Source: Erwinia typographi
GTDB lineage: Bacteria > Pseudomonadota > Gammaproteobacteria > Enterobacterales > Enterobacteriaceae
Assembly: GCF_000773975.1 (NCBI RefSeq)
Contig: NZ_JRUQ01000029.1
Location: 90,235-154,234 of the forward strand
DNA: 64,000 nt
Direction of reading: 5' to 3'
Under the pieces are notes generated by a model. The model saw only the letters and a program-made list of their open reading frames with translations, was not told the origin of the DNA and did no database searches. Positions 20,490 to 30,390 of the stretch are shown piece after piece; position 1 is the stretch's first letter, and each line of letters begins with the position of its first letter. The translations under genes were made by a program, and so were the position numbers.

Positions 20490-20948
20490 TTACTTCAGAC
20501 GTTGCTCGAGATAGCGCTGATAGTCCGGGATGAGGATATCGACAGACTGTGAGAACAGCGGAGACTGAATAATAAAATCAGCGGTTGCGCGATTGGTGGC
20601 AACGGGAATATTCCACACCGTGGCCAGCCGCAGCAGCGCTTTGACGTCCGGGTCGTGTGGTACAGCATTGAGCGGGTCCCAGAAGAAAAACAGCACGTCT
20701 ATTTTCCCTTCCGAAATCAGCGCGCCTACCTGCTGATCGCCCCCCATTGGGCCGCTCAGCATCGAGGTGACCGGCAGGCCGGTGGCGCGCTGAATCAGAT
20801 TGCCGGTAGTGCCAGTAGCATAGAGCGTGTGGGCTTGCAGCACGTTTTTATGAATATCAACCCACTGCATGAGCGAGGTTTTACAGTGGTCATGCGCAAC
20901 CAGCGCGATATGTTTTTTTTCCTGAATCTTACGAGTGGTCTGATCCAT
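20490..20948 (-). CDS. mgsA: Methylglyoxal synthase MgsA
   Basis: Converts dihydroxyacetone phosphate to methylglyoxal and phosphate, a bypass of glycolysis when phosphate is limiting. The 152 residues match E. coli. Catalytic Asp71 is in GPMGGDQQ, His19 in VAHDHCK and His98 in AVPHDPDV. Phosphate-binding Thr residues occur in ATGTTGNL. Feedback by phosphate is known for the family. The gene is complete, with no oddities. Confidence 0.97.
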   Translation of the reverse strand: MDQTTRKIQEKKHIALVAHDHCKTSLMQWVDIHKNVLQAHTLYATGTTGNLIQRATGLPVTSMLSGPMGGDQQVGALISEGKIDVLFFFWDPLNAVPHDPDVKALLRLATVWNIPVATNRATADFIIQSPLFSQSVDILIPDYQRYLEQRLK

Positions 20949-21031
20949 TCCGGCTTCCTGGTTTTACGTCAATCAGAGTAGGGTAACTGCCTGATAAAGC
21001 GTATCGAGTGTAGGCTGAAGGGCTTCAGACA

Positions 21032-21673
21032 TCAACTGGTACGCAGCGCGCGCATGAGCATAACAAAACGCTGACGGGTGGCGGAGTCGACCTGGTGATA
21101 CCAGAGTTGCAGCACGCGGTTACCTGCATGATTGCCGCTGGCAAAATCCTGGGAGCCTTGACTCACCGGGGAATGGGAGGTTTGCGGCTGAGCAAAGCGG
21201 GGCACCGAAGCCACGTTGCCTTTCAGGTTGTACAGCACCATCACCTGCTCATAATTGGTGTCAGGCCGGGCCATCAAATGATCCTGCTGGCTCTCAACTA
21301 CCGCGCCGTGCTCGTCCAGAAGCTGGAATTCAGGGTGTTTATCAAAGGCTTTCCCCTGACGTACGGTCAGCAAAGGAGGCAGCGTAATGGTGACGGATTT
21401 CGCCTGGGTGGTGAACGTCACAATCAGCGGCGTGGAGACCCAGGGTGCGGCCATTTGCGCATCTTTCTTCAGATTTTTTTCCACGCGAAAAAGAACCTGA
21501 TGCTGGCCCTGCTCAAGTTCCAGTCCTTCAGCCCCTTTGAGTAATGAACCGGAAATTTTCCGGCCATCCAGCACTAACAGGTCAATATCAGAGGCAAGCT
21601 TAAGCGTGGTTGCATGGACCGAAGTCGCAACCAGCAAAGCTAAAGCGCCTGTAATGACCGAACGCAGCATCAT
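21032..21673 (-). CDS. yccT: Secreted DUF2057 protein YccT (CsgI)
   Basis: Periplasmic DUF2057 protein; the E. coli homologue has been described as an inhibitor of curli fibre assembly (CsgI). Start chosen at ATG 21673, preceded by GGAGAAAG. The open frame upstream to 21718 lacks similarity. The product is 213 residues with a signal peptide ending in Val-His-Ala, then TLKLASDIDLLVLDGRKISG, which matches the conserved N-terminus of YccT. The C-terminal half is less similar to E. coli and has a Ser/Gln-rich loop. No curli genes are in this window, so a role in curli is not supported here. Confidence 0.85.
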   Translation of the reverse strand: MMLRSVITGALALLVATSVHATTLKLASDIDLLVLDGRKISGSLLKGAEGLELEQGQHQVLFRVEKNLKKDAQMAAPWVSTPLIVTFTTQAKSVTITLPPLLTVRQGKAFDKHPEFQLLDEHGAVVESQQDHLMARPDTNYEQVMVLYNLKGNVASVPRFAQPQTSHSPVSQGSQDFASGNHAGNRVLQLWYHQVDSATRQRFVMLMRALRTS

Positions 21674-21861
21674 TCTTTCTCCAGAAGCGCGGACACGCGA
21701 AAACAACGAATGTATCAAAGTCTTTCAGTATGGCAGCATATTAACATTTTAACATATATATTCGTGCTATATCTCAAGGAACTACGCGGTTATTTCAGCG
21801 TCGTTTTCTGAGCGGTATCTTAGCGCCTACACTGTTGTATCAGACTGACAAGGAGAGGGTT

Positions 21862-22278
21862 ATGCAAGATCAAACGATTGCCGACATCCTGACCTCAACG
21901 CGACATATCGCGTTGGTCGGCGCCAGCGACAAGCCAGCCAGAGCGAGCTATGGGGTGATGGCCTATCTGCTGGCGCAGGGATATAAGGTAACGCCGGTAA
22001 GCCCTAAGCTGGCTGGACAAACTCTGCTGGGCCAGCAGGTGTATGCCACGCTGGAGGAGGTGCCAGAGCCGATCGACATGGTCGATGTCTTCCGTAATGC
22101 GGAGGCGGCCTGGGGCGTGGCTCAGGAAGCCATCGCGGTGGGAGCGAAATCACTGTGGCTCCAGCTTGGCGTGGTTAACGAACAGGCGGCGGTGTTGGCC
22201 AGCGAGGCGGGATTGAAAGTGGTGATGGACCGCTGTCCCAAAATTGAGATCCCGCGGCTGGGGTTGGAAAAAAGCTAA
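21862..22278 (+). CDS. yccU: CoA-binding protein YccU
   Basis: Rossmann-fold CoA-binding domain protein, 138 residues (E. coli 137). The start ATG 21862 follows AGGAGAGGG. Conserved blocks are HIALVGASDKPARASYGVM (nucleotide-binding loop), VSPKLAGQTLLGQQ, and the C-terminal VVMDRCPKIEIPRLGL containing the family-typical MDRC. Precise function unknown. It converges with hspQ with a bidirectional terminator between. Confidence 0.93.
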   Translation: MQDQTIADILTSTRHIALVGASDKPARASYGVMAYLLAQGYKVTPVSPKLAGQTLLGQQVYATLEEVPEPIDMVDVFRNAEAAWGVAQEAIAVGAKSLWLQLGVVNEQAAVLASEAGLKVVMDRCPKIEIPRLGLEKS

Positions 22279-22305
22279 AAAAAACCCCGCGAAGCGGGGA
22301 TTTTG
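22277..22305. terminator. Bidirectional terminator between yccU and hspQ
   Basis: CCCCGC-gaa-GCGGGG stem (22285-22299) flanked by eight A on one side and ATTTT on the other. Strongest for hspQ on the minus strand. Confidence 0.85.
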
Positions 22306-22307
22306 CA

Positions 22308-22625
22308 TTAATTCCTGAGACGCGGCGCCTGTAGCTGTTCGCGTATTGACGCGGCCAGCTCATCCATTGACGGCTGGTCAGGATGATCGCCCGGCAGTTC
22401 CCAGCTCAGCTGAGCTTCCGCCAGATAGGTATGAACGGTATCGCCGTCTTCGTTTTCCATCACTACGTGATACCAGGGGGCATCGCGCAGTGATGTGCTG
22501 CTGGAAACCTCATCGATTGCCGGATCTTCTAACGAATATTCCGGATCCACATCCACTACAACCCCCAGAAAACCGTGCAGCTGATGCCGTACCTGTTGGC
22601 CGAGTCCAAATTTGCTGGCTATCAT
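22308..22625 (-). CDS. hspQ: Heat-shock protein HspQ
   Basis: Small hemimethylated-DNA-binding/YccV-like protein. In enterobacteria it acts as a specificity-enhancing factor for Lon and is heat induced. Start at ATG 22625 gives 105 residues, exactly the E. coli length. The motif [24 protein letters not shown] and [23 protein letters not shown] mark the YccV domain. A short acidic C-terminal tail follows. The ribosome site is GGAGG just upstream. No sigma-32 promoter was identified by eye. Confidence 0.95.
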   Translation of the reverse strand: MIASKFGLGQQVRHQLHGFLGVVVDVDPEYSLEDPAIDEVSSSTSLRDAPWYHVVMENEDGDTVHTYLAEAQLSWELPGDHPDQPSMDELAASIREQLQAPRLRN

Positions 22626-22685
22626 GTGACCTCCTGATAAACATTGCCCTGCTACCAAAATGGGGGCGGGGACGGCGTTTTCAAG

Positions 22686-23876
22686 TCACAGCACGCGGCA
22701 GGCAAATCCTTTCAGATACATCCCTTCCGGATAGCTGGCGAGCACAGGGTGATCGGCAGCCTGGCGGAACTGCTCGATAAATTGTACATCACGCCCGGCA
22801 TCCAGCGCGGCATCGGCGATGATTTTCTGAAATAAATCAGCAGGCATCAGGCCAGAGCAGGAGAAAGTCAGCAGCATCCCGCCGGGATTGAGCAGCTGCA
22901 TGGCCAGCATATTGATGTCTTTATAGCCCCGGCAGGCGCCAGCCAGCTGATTTTTGTTTTCAACAAATTTCGGCGGGTCCATCACGATAAGGTCAAACTT
23001 CTCACCGCTATCGCGATAGCGACGCAGCAGTTTGAACACGTCGTCGCGCAGGAATTCAGCCTTCGACAAATCGAGATTATTCAACCCGACATTCTGGCGG
23101 GCAATATCCAGCGCGCTCTGAGAGGTATCCACACTGATGACCTGCTTACAGCCGCCGAGCAGGGCGGAGACGGCAAAACCGCCGGTGTAAGAGAAGCAGT
23201 TCAGCACCCGGCGATCTTTCGCATAGCGGCGCGTAGCCAGACGGCTGTCACGCTGATCTAGGTAGTAGCCGGTTTTATGGCCCGTCTGAATATCAACCAG
23301 CAGCTTCATCCCATGTTCGGTAATGGCTAGCTGTTCCGGCGGCTGTTCGCCCAGCACCACGCCCTGCGTCAGCTCAAGGCCTTCCTTTTTGCGCACGGCA
23401 ACGTCAGAGCGATCGTAAATCGCAGATTCCGGGTAGCAGCGTTGCAGCGCGGAAATCAACGCCGCACGCTGATATTCCGCACCGGCTGACAGCAGCTGCA
23501 GCACCAGGAAGTTGCCGAAGCGGTCAATGGTGATGCCCGGCAGGCCGTCGGACTCGCCGGCAATCAGCCGGTAGCTGTCGAGGTCGTCGCGCCCGGCCAG
23601 CCAGTCACGCAGCGGCTGTGCGGCCTGGAGGCGGCGGATAAAGAAGTCGATATCAATCGACTCATCCTGTTCCCAGCTCCAGATGCGGGCGCGGATCTGC
23701 GAGTCAGGCGACCAGGCGGCGCGCGCCAGCCATTTTCCCTGGCTGTCACAGACGTCAATCGTTTCGCCCTGCTGGGCTTTCCCTTCCAGGCGGGCGACCG
23801 CGCCAGAAAAGACCCAGGGATGGCGGCGAAGTAAGGACTTTTCACGTCCTTTGGCAAGAATCAAACGAACAGTCAT
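22686..23876 (-). CDS. rlmI: 23S rRNA m5C1962 methyltransferase RlmI
   Basis: SAM-dependent methyltransferase forming m5C1962 of 23S rRNA. The start ATG 23876 gives 396 residues, identical to E. coli length; the longer frame to 23939 is not supported. An N-terminal PUA domain (about residues 1-75, [19 protein letters not shown]) precedes the Rossmann methyltransferase domain. That domain has [15 protein letters not shown] (motif I), DPPKFVEN (motif IV) and the catalytic Cys in LTFSCSG (motif VI). It is divergent from yccX. Confidence 0.96.
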   Translation of the reverse strand: MTVRLILAKGREKSLLRRHPWVFSGAVARLEGKAQQGETIDVCDSQGKWLARAAWSPDSQIRARIWSWEQDESIDIDFFIRRLQAAQPLRDWLAGRDDLDSYRLIAGESDGLPGITIDRFGNFLVLQLLSAGAEYQRAALISALQRCYPESAIYDRSDVAVRKKEGLELTQGVVLGEQPPEQLAITEHGMKLLVDIQTGHKTGYYLDQRDSRLATRRYAKDRRVLNCFSYTGGFAVSALLGGCKQVISVDTSQSALDIARQNVGLNNLDLSKAEFLRDDVFKLLRRYRDSGEKFDLIVMDPPKFVENKNQLAGACRGYKDINMLAMQLLNPGGMLLTFSCSGLMPADLFQKIIADAALDAGRDVQFIEQFRQAADHPVLASYPEGMYLKGFACRVL

Positions 23877-23964
23877 ATTTGCTATGCTTACAGTCAGAAA
23901 ATCAGCCGTTATTGTCCGGTGCGAACCGTCAAAATGCAATCTGCGTCGTGAAAGGAGACGAAAT

Positions 23965-24243
23965 ATGACAACTGTCTGCGTGAAAGTCTGGGTACACGGT
24001 GTGGTTCAGGGCGTGGGGTTTCGCTACAGCACTCAGCAGCAGGCAAAGGCGCTGCACCTGAAAGGCTATGCCAGAAACCTGGAGGACGGCAGCGTCGAGG
24101 TGCTGGCCTGTGGGGAGGAGAGCGACGTGCATTCGCTGATTAGCTGGCTGAAAGCGGGCGGCCCCAGAAGCGCCAGCGTCGACAGGGTGCTACAGGAGCC
24201 ACACCAGCCGCGTGATTTGCCGAGCGGTTTCACCACCGGCTAG
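23965..24243 (+). CDS. yccX: Acylphosphatase YccX
   Basis: Hydrolyses acyl phosphates to carboxylate and phosphate. The 92 residues match E. coli YccX. The start ATG follows AAGGAGACG. The catalytic phosphate-binding loop is [10 protein letters not shown] with Arg20, and the catalytic Asn38 is in [13 protein letters not shown]. The fold is the ferredoxin-like acylphosphatase. It converges with tusE, 16 bases away. Confidence 0.95.
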   Translation: MTTVCVKVWVHGVVQGVGFRYSTQQQAKALHLKGYARNLEDGSVEVLACGEESDVHSLISWLKAGGPRSASVDRVLQEPHQPRDLPSGFTTG

Positions 24244-24259
24244 CGCTATCGCAGCATTT

Positions 24260-24586
24260 TTAAAGGCATTTAGCCGGTTTAGGCAGGCCGGCGATTTTGG
24301 TCGCCTGTTTTGCCGGACCCTTAGGAAACAGGCGGAACAGGTAGCGGCTGTTGCCTTTTTCTTCACCGTACTTTTTCGCCATCGCTTTTACCAGCATCCT
24401 CACTGCCGGGGAGGTGTTGAATTCCAGGTAGAAATCCCGGACAAAATGCACCACTTCCCAGTGGGCTTCGCTCAGCTCAATGGCTTCCTCTTCGGCCAGC
24501 AAAGGAGCCAGCGCTTCGCTCCAGTCCGCCGTAGACTTCAGATAACCCTGCGCGTCACGCTCAATCTCTTTACCCTGAAATAGCAC
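24260..24586 (-). CDS. tusE: Sulfur-relay protein TusE
   Basis: DsrC-family sulfur carrier that receives persulfide from TusBCD and passes it to MnmA for 2-thiouridine synthesis in tRNA. The start is GTG at 24586; 108 residues (E. coli 109). The penultimate-Cys arm is intact: [10 protein letters not shown] with Cys107 carrying the persulfide. [22 protein letters not shown] is the conserved core. No other tus genes are nearby; in E. coli tusBCD also lie elsewhere. Confidence 0.95.
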   Translation of the reverse strand: MLFQGKEIERDAQGYLKSTADWSEALAPLLAEEEAIELSEAHWEVVHFVRDFYLEFNTSPAVRMLVKAMAKKYGEEKGNSRYLFRLFPKGPAKQATKIAGLPKPAKCL

Positions 24587-24690
24587 CGTATTGTCTCTGT
24601 CTGGTTAGCGGGTTGCTAGTTTAGCAAAATGCCATCAGCGCTGGGTAGCCCGGAACTGCTTCCGATCTTGCCGCTGGCTGGCCTGAGCCA

Positions 24691-24723
24691 AAAAAAAGCC
24701 CCGCATGGTGGCGGGGCGCTTTT
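24691..24723 (-). terminator. Terminator of yccA
   Basis: GCCCCGC / GCGGGGC stem with loop ATGGTG. On the minus strand it is followed by a run of eight T (plus-strand A run 24690-24697), 23 bases beyond the yccA stop. Confidence 0.85.
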
Positions 24724-24745
24724 ACTGCTGACAATGGCCGCGGAG

Positions 24746-25402
24746 TTAGTTGCTGCGCGACATGCCCAGAATGCTCAGCAGGCTGACGAAGATGTTATAG
24801 ATCGACACGTACAGGCTGACGGTGGCGCGAATATAGTTAGTTTCACCGCCGTGAATGATGTTGCTGGTTTCCCACAAAATAGCCCCTGAGGAGAACAGGA
24901 TAAACATCACGCTGATCGCCATATGCAGGGCTGGGATGTGCAGGAACAGGTTAGCCACGACGGCCACCAGCAGCACCACAAAACCAGCCATCATCATGCC
25001 GCCGAGGAAAGACATATCTTTGCGGGTGCTGAGCACGTAGGCAGAGCAGCAGAAGAACACCAGCGCGGTGCCGCCCAGCGCCAGTCCAATGACGTCACCC
25101 ATGCCCGCCGAGAGCAGCGAGTTGAGGATTGGGCCCAGGCAGTAGCCCAGGAAACCGGTAAAGGCGAAGGCGGCCAGGATGCCGGTTGGGCTATCGGCCA
25201 GGCGGTAAGTCAGAAACATCAGTCCGTAGAAGCCAGCCAGCATAAGAATAAAGCCGGGCGCAGGCAGGGCAAAAACGGTACTTAACGTGGCGGTTACGGC
25301 AGAGAAGGCCAGCGTCAGTCCGAGCAGGAAATAGGTATTGCGCAGCACCTTGTGGGTGGTAATTAAGGAACTGCTGCGGCTGGTTGAAACAATGCGATCC
25401 AT
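24746..25402 (-). CDS. yccA: Inner-membrane BI-1 family protein YccA
   Basis: Multi-spanning inner-membrane protein of the Bax-inhibitor-1 family. In E. coli it is a slowly degraded substrate and modulator of FtsH, protecting SecY under translocon stress. Start ATG 25402 (Met-Asp-Arg-Ile-Val-Ser) gives 218 residues against 219. Seven hydrophobic segments are visible, and the C-terminal [30 protein letters not shown] block is nearly invariant. The N-terminal cytosolic tail needed for FtsH recognition is present but shorter by one residue. Confidence 0.95.
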   Translation of the reverse strand: MDRIVSTSRSSSLITTHKVLRNTYFLLGLTLAFSAVTATLSTVFALPAPGFILMLAGFYGLMFLTYRLADSPTGILAAFAFTGFLGYCLGPILNSLLSAGMGDVIGLALGGTALVFFCCSAYVLSTRKDMSFLGGMMMAGFVVLLVAVVANLFLHIPALHMAISVMFILFSSGAILWETSNIIHGGETNYIRATVSLYVSIYNIFVSLLSILGMSRSN

Positions 25403-25618
25403 ATTAAAACCTCTCAGGGTCACTAATTTATCACTGAGAATAAGGAGCGCGGCGAAGCCGGGAAAGGCGTTTTACCCTTCTTTACGCGATATGCGGCCGT
25501 TTATGGCGTCAGGATGGCGATATTACCAGCAAAAAAACGGCTATCGGCTGTTTTTCAGGCGATCGAACCGAAACGCACTTTACATCGCCAGGGAGGATGT
25601 TTATAGTTCGGCACATTG

Positions 25619-25707
<89 letters not shown>

Positions 25708-25716
25708 TCTATTTTA

Positions 25717-25743
25717 ACGGGTCAGCGTAAGCTGGCCCGTTTT
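25717..25743 (+). terminator. Hairpin after tRNA-Ser copy 1
   Basis: ACGGGTCAGC-gtaa-GCTGGCCCGT followed by TTTT, with one G-T pair in the stem. Confidence 0.8.
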
Positions 25744-25841
25744 GCTATGGGCAGCAAAATATCCGGTTGATTATTTTGCGTACGGCCGCCAAATAAATTG
25801 CACAAAAGCGCATAAATTCAACAAAATAAGCAAATTTACGC

Positions 25842-25870
25842 TTGGCAAAATCCCCGGCATCCCCTATACT
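25842..25870 (+). promoter_or_regulatory. Promoter of tRNA-Ser copy 2
   Basis: TTGGCA (25842-25847), a 17-base spacer, and TATACT (25865-25870), followed by the GC-rich discriminator GCGCCCC typical of stringently controlled stable-RNA promoters. The mature tRNA starts 60 bases downstream of the -10. Confidence 0.8.
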
Positions 25871-25929
25871 GCGCCCCATCAGTTGCACCGGAGGTTTTAT
25901 CACTTCCATCAGCCGCAGCTGATAACGCG

Positions 25930-26018
<89 letters not shown>

Positions 26019-26026
26019 TCAAATTC

Positions 26027-26054
26027 AACGGGTTAGCTCAGGCTAACCCGTTTT
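26027..26054 (+). terminator. Hairpin after tRNA-Ser copy 2
   Basis: AACGGGTTAGC-tca-GGCTAACCCGTTTT, near-perfect stem with T run. The rest of the gap to 26325 holds only the upstream region of agp, with no gene I can support. Confidence 0.85.
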
Positions 26055-26325
26055 GCTTTCTGTCTTTTCCGCCTGAACACGCCCACAACGACGCCAGCCC
26101 GGTTAGAGCATTCTGAAAAACATCTCTTTTCTTTTCAAACTCCTGATGCGCACAAACGGCAAAGGCGTTAGTCTGCTATATTCTCAACATAAATGTAATG
26201 TCTGCCGCAGGTCCGTTTTCCCTGGCTCGCCGTTGCGAGTATCATCTGCGTGGTCGCAAACCTTTTCCCTGCCGCATCGCCATTATACGGTCGGGTGATT
26301 TACCCTTTAATCAATGGAAAAACAC

Positions 26326-27927
26326 ATGATTAGAAAGTTCAGTCTTTGCGCGTTAGCAGTCTGCTCGGCACTCACCGGGATTTCAGCCTATGCTGCTGAC
26401 GACGATTACCAGCTTGAGCAAGTGTTGATGATGAGTCGCCACAATCTGCGTGCCCCGTTGGCCGATAACGGCAGCGTGCTGGCTCAGTCCACTAAAAAAG
26501 CCTGGCCAAAGTGGGATGTTCCCGGCGGGCAACTGACGACTAAGGGCGGCGTGCTGGAAGTGTATATGGGCCGCTACACCCGCGAATGGCTGGCGCAGCA
26601 GGGGCTGGTAAAAGACGGCGAATGCCCAGGCTCCGATGATATCTATGCCTATGCCAACAGCCTGCAGCGTACGGTAGCCACCGCGCAGTTCTTTATTACT
26701 GGTGCGTTCCCCGGCTGTGACATCTCCGTCTCGCATCAGGATGAGATGGGCACAATGGATCCGGTGTTTAACCCGGTGATCGGCGACGATAGCGAAGCCT
26801 TCAACAAGCAGGCGTTGACTGATATGAACAGCGCGGCTGAGAAGCTGTCGCTGAAGCCTGCCTTCCAGCGCCTGGAAAAAATCATTGATTACAAATCGGC
26901 AGCGGCCTGCGACGGTAAAAAACAGTGCGATCTCACCAGCGATAATCAGAACAAATTCTCGGCGGAAAAGGGCAAAGAGCCTGGCGTTTCTGGCCCTCTG
27001 AAAGTGGGTAACTCGCTGGTGGATGCTTTCACCCTGCAATACTACGAAGGAATGCCGCTGGACCAGGTTGCCTGGGGCCAGATCAAAACGCCTGAGCAGT
27101 GGAAAGAGCTGTCGGCGATTAAAAACGCCTATCAGGATACGCTGTTCACCTCGCCAAAAGTAGCGCGTGACGTCGCGGCTCCGCTGGTGGATTACCTGCG
27201 CAGTATGTTGGTGGATGAGGATAAGGCCTCGGCGCCGAAAGTGACGCTGATGGTCGGTCATGATTCCAATATTGCCTCGCTGCTGACGGCGCTGGACTTC
27301 AAACCTTACACGCTGCCGGAGCAGAATGAACGTACGCCAATCGGCGGGATGATTCAGTTCCAGCGCTGGCATGATAAGAAAAACGATCGCGAGCTGGTAA
27401 AGGTTGAGTATGTCTACCAGACCATCGATCAGTTGCGTAACGCCACGCCGCTGTCGCTGGATACGCCGCCGAAGCGCGTAACCTTGCAGATGAACGGCTG
27501 TCCGACCGATGCCAATGGCTTCTGCGACTGGGATAAGTTTACTCAGGTGCTGAATAACGCCATTCAGGGGACGCCGCTGGCGGTTGCGCCTCAGCCAGCG
27601 GAAGCTACGCCAGCCCCTGCCGCTCCGGCCGATGCGAAAGATCAGGCGGCAGATAAAGTGGCCGCGGCGAAAGCCGCCGCCGATCAGGCTGCCGCAGACA
27701 AAGCGGCTCAGGCTAAAGCCTCTGCCGAGAAGGCCGCTGCGGATAAAGCTGCGGCTGAACAGGCGGCGAAAGAGAAAGACGCCGCTGATAAAGCGGCAGC
27801 GGATCGGGCAGCTAAAGAAAAAGCTGCCAGCGACAAGGAAAATGCTGATAAGGCTAAAGCGGACAAAGCTAAAGCCGACCAGCCAGCTGCCGCGCCAGCC
27901 CAGTCCGGGGAAGAAAAGTCTTCCTGA
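26326..27927 (+). CDS. agp: Periplasmic glucose-1-phosphatase Agp with a TolA-like tail
   Basis: Histidine-type acid phosphatase releasing glucose from glucose-1-phosphate in the periplasm. Start ATG 26326 is preferred over 26314 because it begins a clean signal peptide ([12 protein letters not shown]... ending Ala-Tyr-Ala-Ala). The catalytic motif is [10 protein letters not shown] with His39, and the proton-donor pair is His312-Asp313 in VGHDSN. Residues 1-410 follow E. coli Agp (413) throughout. The next 120 or so residues are extra: first a Pro/Ala linker, then a run of Ala-Ala-Asp-Lys-type repeats predicted as a long helix like TolA domain II, ending Glu-Glu-Lys-Ser-Ser. The tail is in frame with good codon use, so it is part of the protein. 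Confidence 0.9.
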   Translation: MIRKFSLCALAVCSALTGISAYAADDDYQLEQVLMMSRHNLRAPLADNGSVLAQSTKKAWPKWDVPGGQLTTKGGVLEVYMGRYTREWLAQQGLVKDGECPGSDDIYAYANSLQRTVATAQFFITGAFPGCDISVSHQDEMGTMDPVFNPVIGDDSEAFNKQALTDMNSAAEKLSLKPAFQRLEKIIDYKSAAACDGKKQCDLTSDNQNKFSAEKGKEPGVSGPLKVGNSLVDAFTLQYYEGMPLDQVAWGQIKTPEQWKELSAIKNAYQDTLFTSPKVARDVAAPLVDYLRSMLVDEDKASAPKVTLMVGHDSNIASLLTALDFKPYTLPEQNERTPIGGMIQFQRWHDKKNDRELVKVEYVYQTIDQLRNATPLSLDTPPKRVTLQMNGCPTDANGFCDWDKFTQVLNNAIQGTPLAVAPQPAEATPAPAAPADAKDQAADKVAAAKAAADQAAADKAAQAKASAEKAAADKAAAEQAAKEKDAADKAAADRAAKEKAASDKENADKAKADKAKADQPAAAPAQSGEEKSS

Positions 27928-27950
27928 TTACGTAGCCAGAAAAAGAGAAA

Positions 27951-27975
27951 AGGCCGACATTGTCGGCCTTTTTTT
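27951..27975 (+). terminator. Terminator of agp
   Basis: AGGCCGACA-t-TGTCGGCCT followed by seven T. Located 23 bases after the agp stop and before the convergent aldehyde dehydrogenase. Confidence 0.9.
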
Positions 27976-27994
27976 GCCTGAAGGGAGACTGGAA

Positions 27995-29368
27995 TCAGTC
28001 GCTGTTCACGACCACCAACTTCTGATTAACGAACTCCTTAATCCCTAAATCAGACAGCTCACGGCCGTAGCCGGAACGTTTCACGCCGCCAAACGGTAGT
28101 TCTGCCGCCGTGTCGCTGGCAGAATTGATATAGACCATTCCGGTTTCAATTCTGGAAGCCAGCTTCCTGCCACGGGCGATATCCCTGGTAAACACCGCAC
28201 CGCCAAGGCCGTAGTGCGAGTCATTGGCTAACCTGACCACTTCATCATCATCTTTCACCACGTAAACCTGCGCCACCGGACCGAAGAACTCCTCAAAATA
28301 GGCTGGGTTATCACGGGTGATGCCGGAAAGGATCGTTGGCTGATAGAAGCAGCCTTCACCATCAACCACTTTTCCGCCCAGATGCAACTTAGCACCTTTG
28401 GCGACGGCCTGCTCAACCTGCTTCGCCAGCGTATCGCGGGCTGTTGAGGAAGAGAGGGGGCCGAGCGTGGTGCTTTCGTCCAGCGGATCGCCGATTTTCA
28501 CTTCCCGGAAGGCCTGGCTGAATTTTTCAAAGAATGCGTCTGCGACTTTCTCATGCACAATAAAGCGTTTTGCAGCGGTACAGACCTGGCCGCAGTTACT
28601 CAGTCGGGCACCAGCGCCAGCCTTCACCGCTTTATCAAGATCACAATCATCCAGCACCACAAATACGTCGTTCCCGCCCAGTTCAAGCGTGGTCTTCTTC
28701 AGATACTTCCCAGCCTGCTGGGCAACGGCGCTGCCTGCGCGTTCCGAACCGGTCAGCGCCGCGCCCTGTACACGATCGTCAGCGATCAGTGAAGCAATCT
28801 GCTCGTTACTGATAAACAGATTGGTCCATGCGCCGGCGGGAGCGCCCGCTTCGCTAACCAATTCGGCAAACAGCGTGGCGCAGTGGGGAACATTCGCCGC
28901 ATGTTTCGCCAGCACCGGGTTCCCCGCCGCCAGGTTAGGGGCGAGGACGCGCATCAGCTGATAGAACGGGAAGTTCCACGGCTCAACGGCAACCAGCACG
29001 CCGATGGGATGATTTTCTACCCAGGCTTCACCCAGTTCGCTGGGGTAACGGGTAGGGGCCAGAAAACGCTCGGCGTTTTCGGCGTAATAACGGGCAATTT
29101 GCGCGCAAAGCTTCACTTCGCCACGGCTTTGATTGATCAGCTTACCCATTTCAACGCTGGCGGTTTTCGCCAGTTCTTCGACCCGACCATCAATCAGATC
29201 GGCAAGCTTTTTCAGCACCTGCAAACGCGGCTGGATAGCGCCTTTTGACCAGTCGGAGTGGTAAAGATCGTCGGCCGTTTTTAACGCCTGTTCAACCTGA
29301 CGATCGTCATGATTTGGCCAGGATTTAATAAGCTTATTACTGGCGGGATTGATTGTCTGATAAGACAT
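27995..29368 (-). CDS. sad: Succinate-semialdehyde dehydrogenase, Sad/YneI type
   Basis: NAD(P)-dependent aldehyde dehydrogenase, 457 residues from ATG 29368 (MSYQTINPASNKLIKSW). Catalytic Cys263 is in NCGQVCTAAKRF, general base Glu229 in LELGGNDVF, and Asn132 in EPWNFPFY. Overall similarity is greatest to E. coli Sad (462 residues), which oxidises succinate semialdehyde; malonate semialdehyde or another short aldehyde is possible. It sits between agp and yccJ, where E. coli has no such gene. The ribosome site AAAAGGAGTG precedes the start. The symbol is assigned by similarity only. Confidence 0.8.
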   Translation of the reverse strand: MSYQTINPASNKLIKSWPNHDDRQVEQALKTADDLYHSDWSKGAIQPRLQVLKKLADLIDGRVEELAKTASVEMGKLINQSRGEVKLCAQIARYYAENAERFLAPTRYPSELGEAWVENHPIGVLVAVEPWNFPFYQLMRVLAPNLAAGNPVLAKHAANVPHCATLFAELVSEAGAPAGAWTNLFISNEQIASLIADDRVQGAALTGSERAGSAVAQQAGKYLKKTTLELGGNDVFVVLDDCDLDKAVKAGAGARLSNCGQVCTAAKRFIVHEKVADAFFEKFSQAFREVKIGDPLDESTTLGPLSSSTARDTLAKQVEQAVAKGAKLHLGGKVVDGEGCFYQPTILSGITRDNPAYFEEFFGPVAQVYVVKDDDEVVRLANDSHYGLGGAVFTRDIARGRKLASRIETGMVYINSASDTAAELPFGGVKRSGYGRELSDLGIKEFVNQKLVVVNSD

Positions 29369-29499
29369 ACAGCACTCCTTTTCGCGTAACCGGCCTGAGT
29401 CCAGGCTCATTGAGTCAGGCAGTAAGCCTGGTAGAGAAATGGTGGTTTCACAACGTTACCAGTTTGCCGCTTCGGCGATTTTTCAGGGTTCAAAACGGC

Positions 29500-29521
29500 A
29501 AAAGGGCGGATAAATCCGCCC
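29500..29521 (-). terminator. Terminator of wrbA-yccJ
   Basis: GGGCGGA-taaa-TCCGCCC stem (29504-29521); on the minus strand followed by TTTT. Lies 20 bases beyond the yccJ stop. Confidence 0.65.
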
Positions 29522-29540
29522 TGAAAAGCCTTTTTTCTCA

Positions 29541-29771
29541 CTAAACGTTTTTGCGCTCAACAACCTTATTGTCCCAGGTCAGCACGTCCTGGTCGGTTTT
29601 TTCGAAGGCCCGTAGTAACACTTCATCGCTGCCCTGCTGCTCCCAGATGCCTTCGGCAAGCTTTTCATCGTAATTTGCCACTTCAAAAATGGCTTCAGCA
29701 ATTTCAGGGGAGGTGCTACGCAGGGTTGCCCACTCGCCTACACGATGTGCTTTCGATTGTTGCGTTGCCAT
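29541..29771 (-). CDS. yccJ: Small protein YccJ
   Basis: Cytoplasmic protein of unknown function, 76 residues (E. coli 75). The stretch [25 protein letters not shown] and the C-terminal Glu-Arg-Lys-Asn-Val are conserved. It follows wrbA by 19 bases on the same strand. In E. coli the pair is co-transcribed and RpoS-dependent, which probably holds here. Confidence 0.93.
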   Translation of the reverse strand: MATQQSKAHRVGEWATLRSTSPEIAEAIFEVANYDEKLAEGIWEQQGSDEVLLRAFEKTDQDVLTWDNKVVERKNV

Positions 29772-29790
29772 AATAGTCTCCTGTAAGACG

Positions 29791-30390
29791 TTATCCGTTC
29801 AGTTTAACGGCGAGTCCAGCGACATATTCACCCTGATAACGGGCAATCTTCAGTTCTTCTTCGCTGGGCTGTCGCGAGCCGTCGCCGCCCGCAATGGTGG
29901 TGGCGCCGTAAGGTGTGCCGCCACGCACCTGTGAAATATCAAAGAGTTCTTTTGTGCCGTAGCCGATTGGCACAATAACCATGCCGTGATGGGCCAGCGT
30001 AGTCCAGGTCGAAGTGATGGTTAGCTCCTGGCCGCCGCCGGTGCCGGTCGACGCAAATACGCTGGCCAGCTTGCCGTAGAGCGCGCCGGAAGCCCACAGG
30101 CCGCCGGTCCGGTCGAGGAAGGTTCGCATCTGCCCGGCCATGTTGCCAAAGCGGGTTGGCGTGCCAAACAGAATGGCGTCGTACTGCGCCAGCTCTTCCG
30201 GCGTAGCCTCCTGCGCTGCCTGCTGCGTTTTGCCGCCAACCTGAGCAAATCGTTCGGCGTCCATGGTTTCCGGCACGCGCCTGATCGTCACTTCCGCTCC
30301 GCTGACCCGGCCTGCGCCTTCGGCAACGGCACTGGCCATGGTTTCAATATGTCCGTACATCGAATAATAGAGCACAAGAATTTTTGCCAT
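29791..30390 (-). CDS. wrbA: NAD(P)H:quinone oxidoreductase WrbA
   Basis: Tetrameric FMN flavoprotein that reduces quinones by two electrons, protecting against redox cycling. The ATG at 30390 ([10 protein letters not shown]) with GAGGGAAC before it gives 199 residues, the family length. The FMN phosphate loop is [12 protein letters not shown], and the FMN ring loops are [14 protein letters not shown] and STGTGGGQE. The open frame upstream to 30615 has no similarity and is not used. Confidence 0.95.
   Translation of the reverse strand: MAKILVLYYSMYGHIETMASAVAEGAGRVSGAEVTIRRVPETMDAERFAQVGGKTQQAAQEATPEELAQYDAILFGTPTRFGNMAGQMRTFLDRTGGLWASGALYGKLASVFASTGTGGGQELTITSTWTTLAHHGMVIVPIGYGTKELFDISQVRGGTPYGATTIAGGDGSRQPSEEELKIARYQGEYVAGLAVKLNG

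Noticed and set aside
26383..27372. 329-codon open frame antisense to agp
   Set aside because: Shadow of the phosphatase gene; composition of the predicted protein is not protein-like and it has no start signal.
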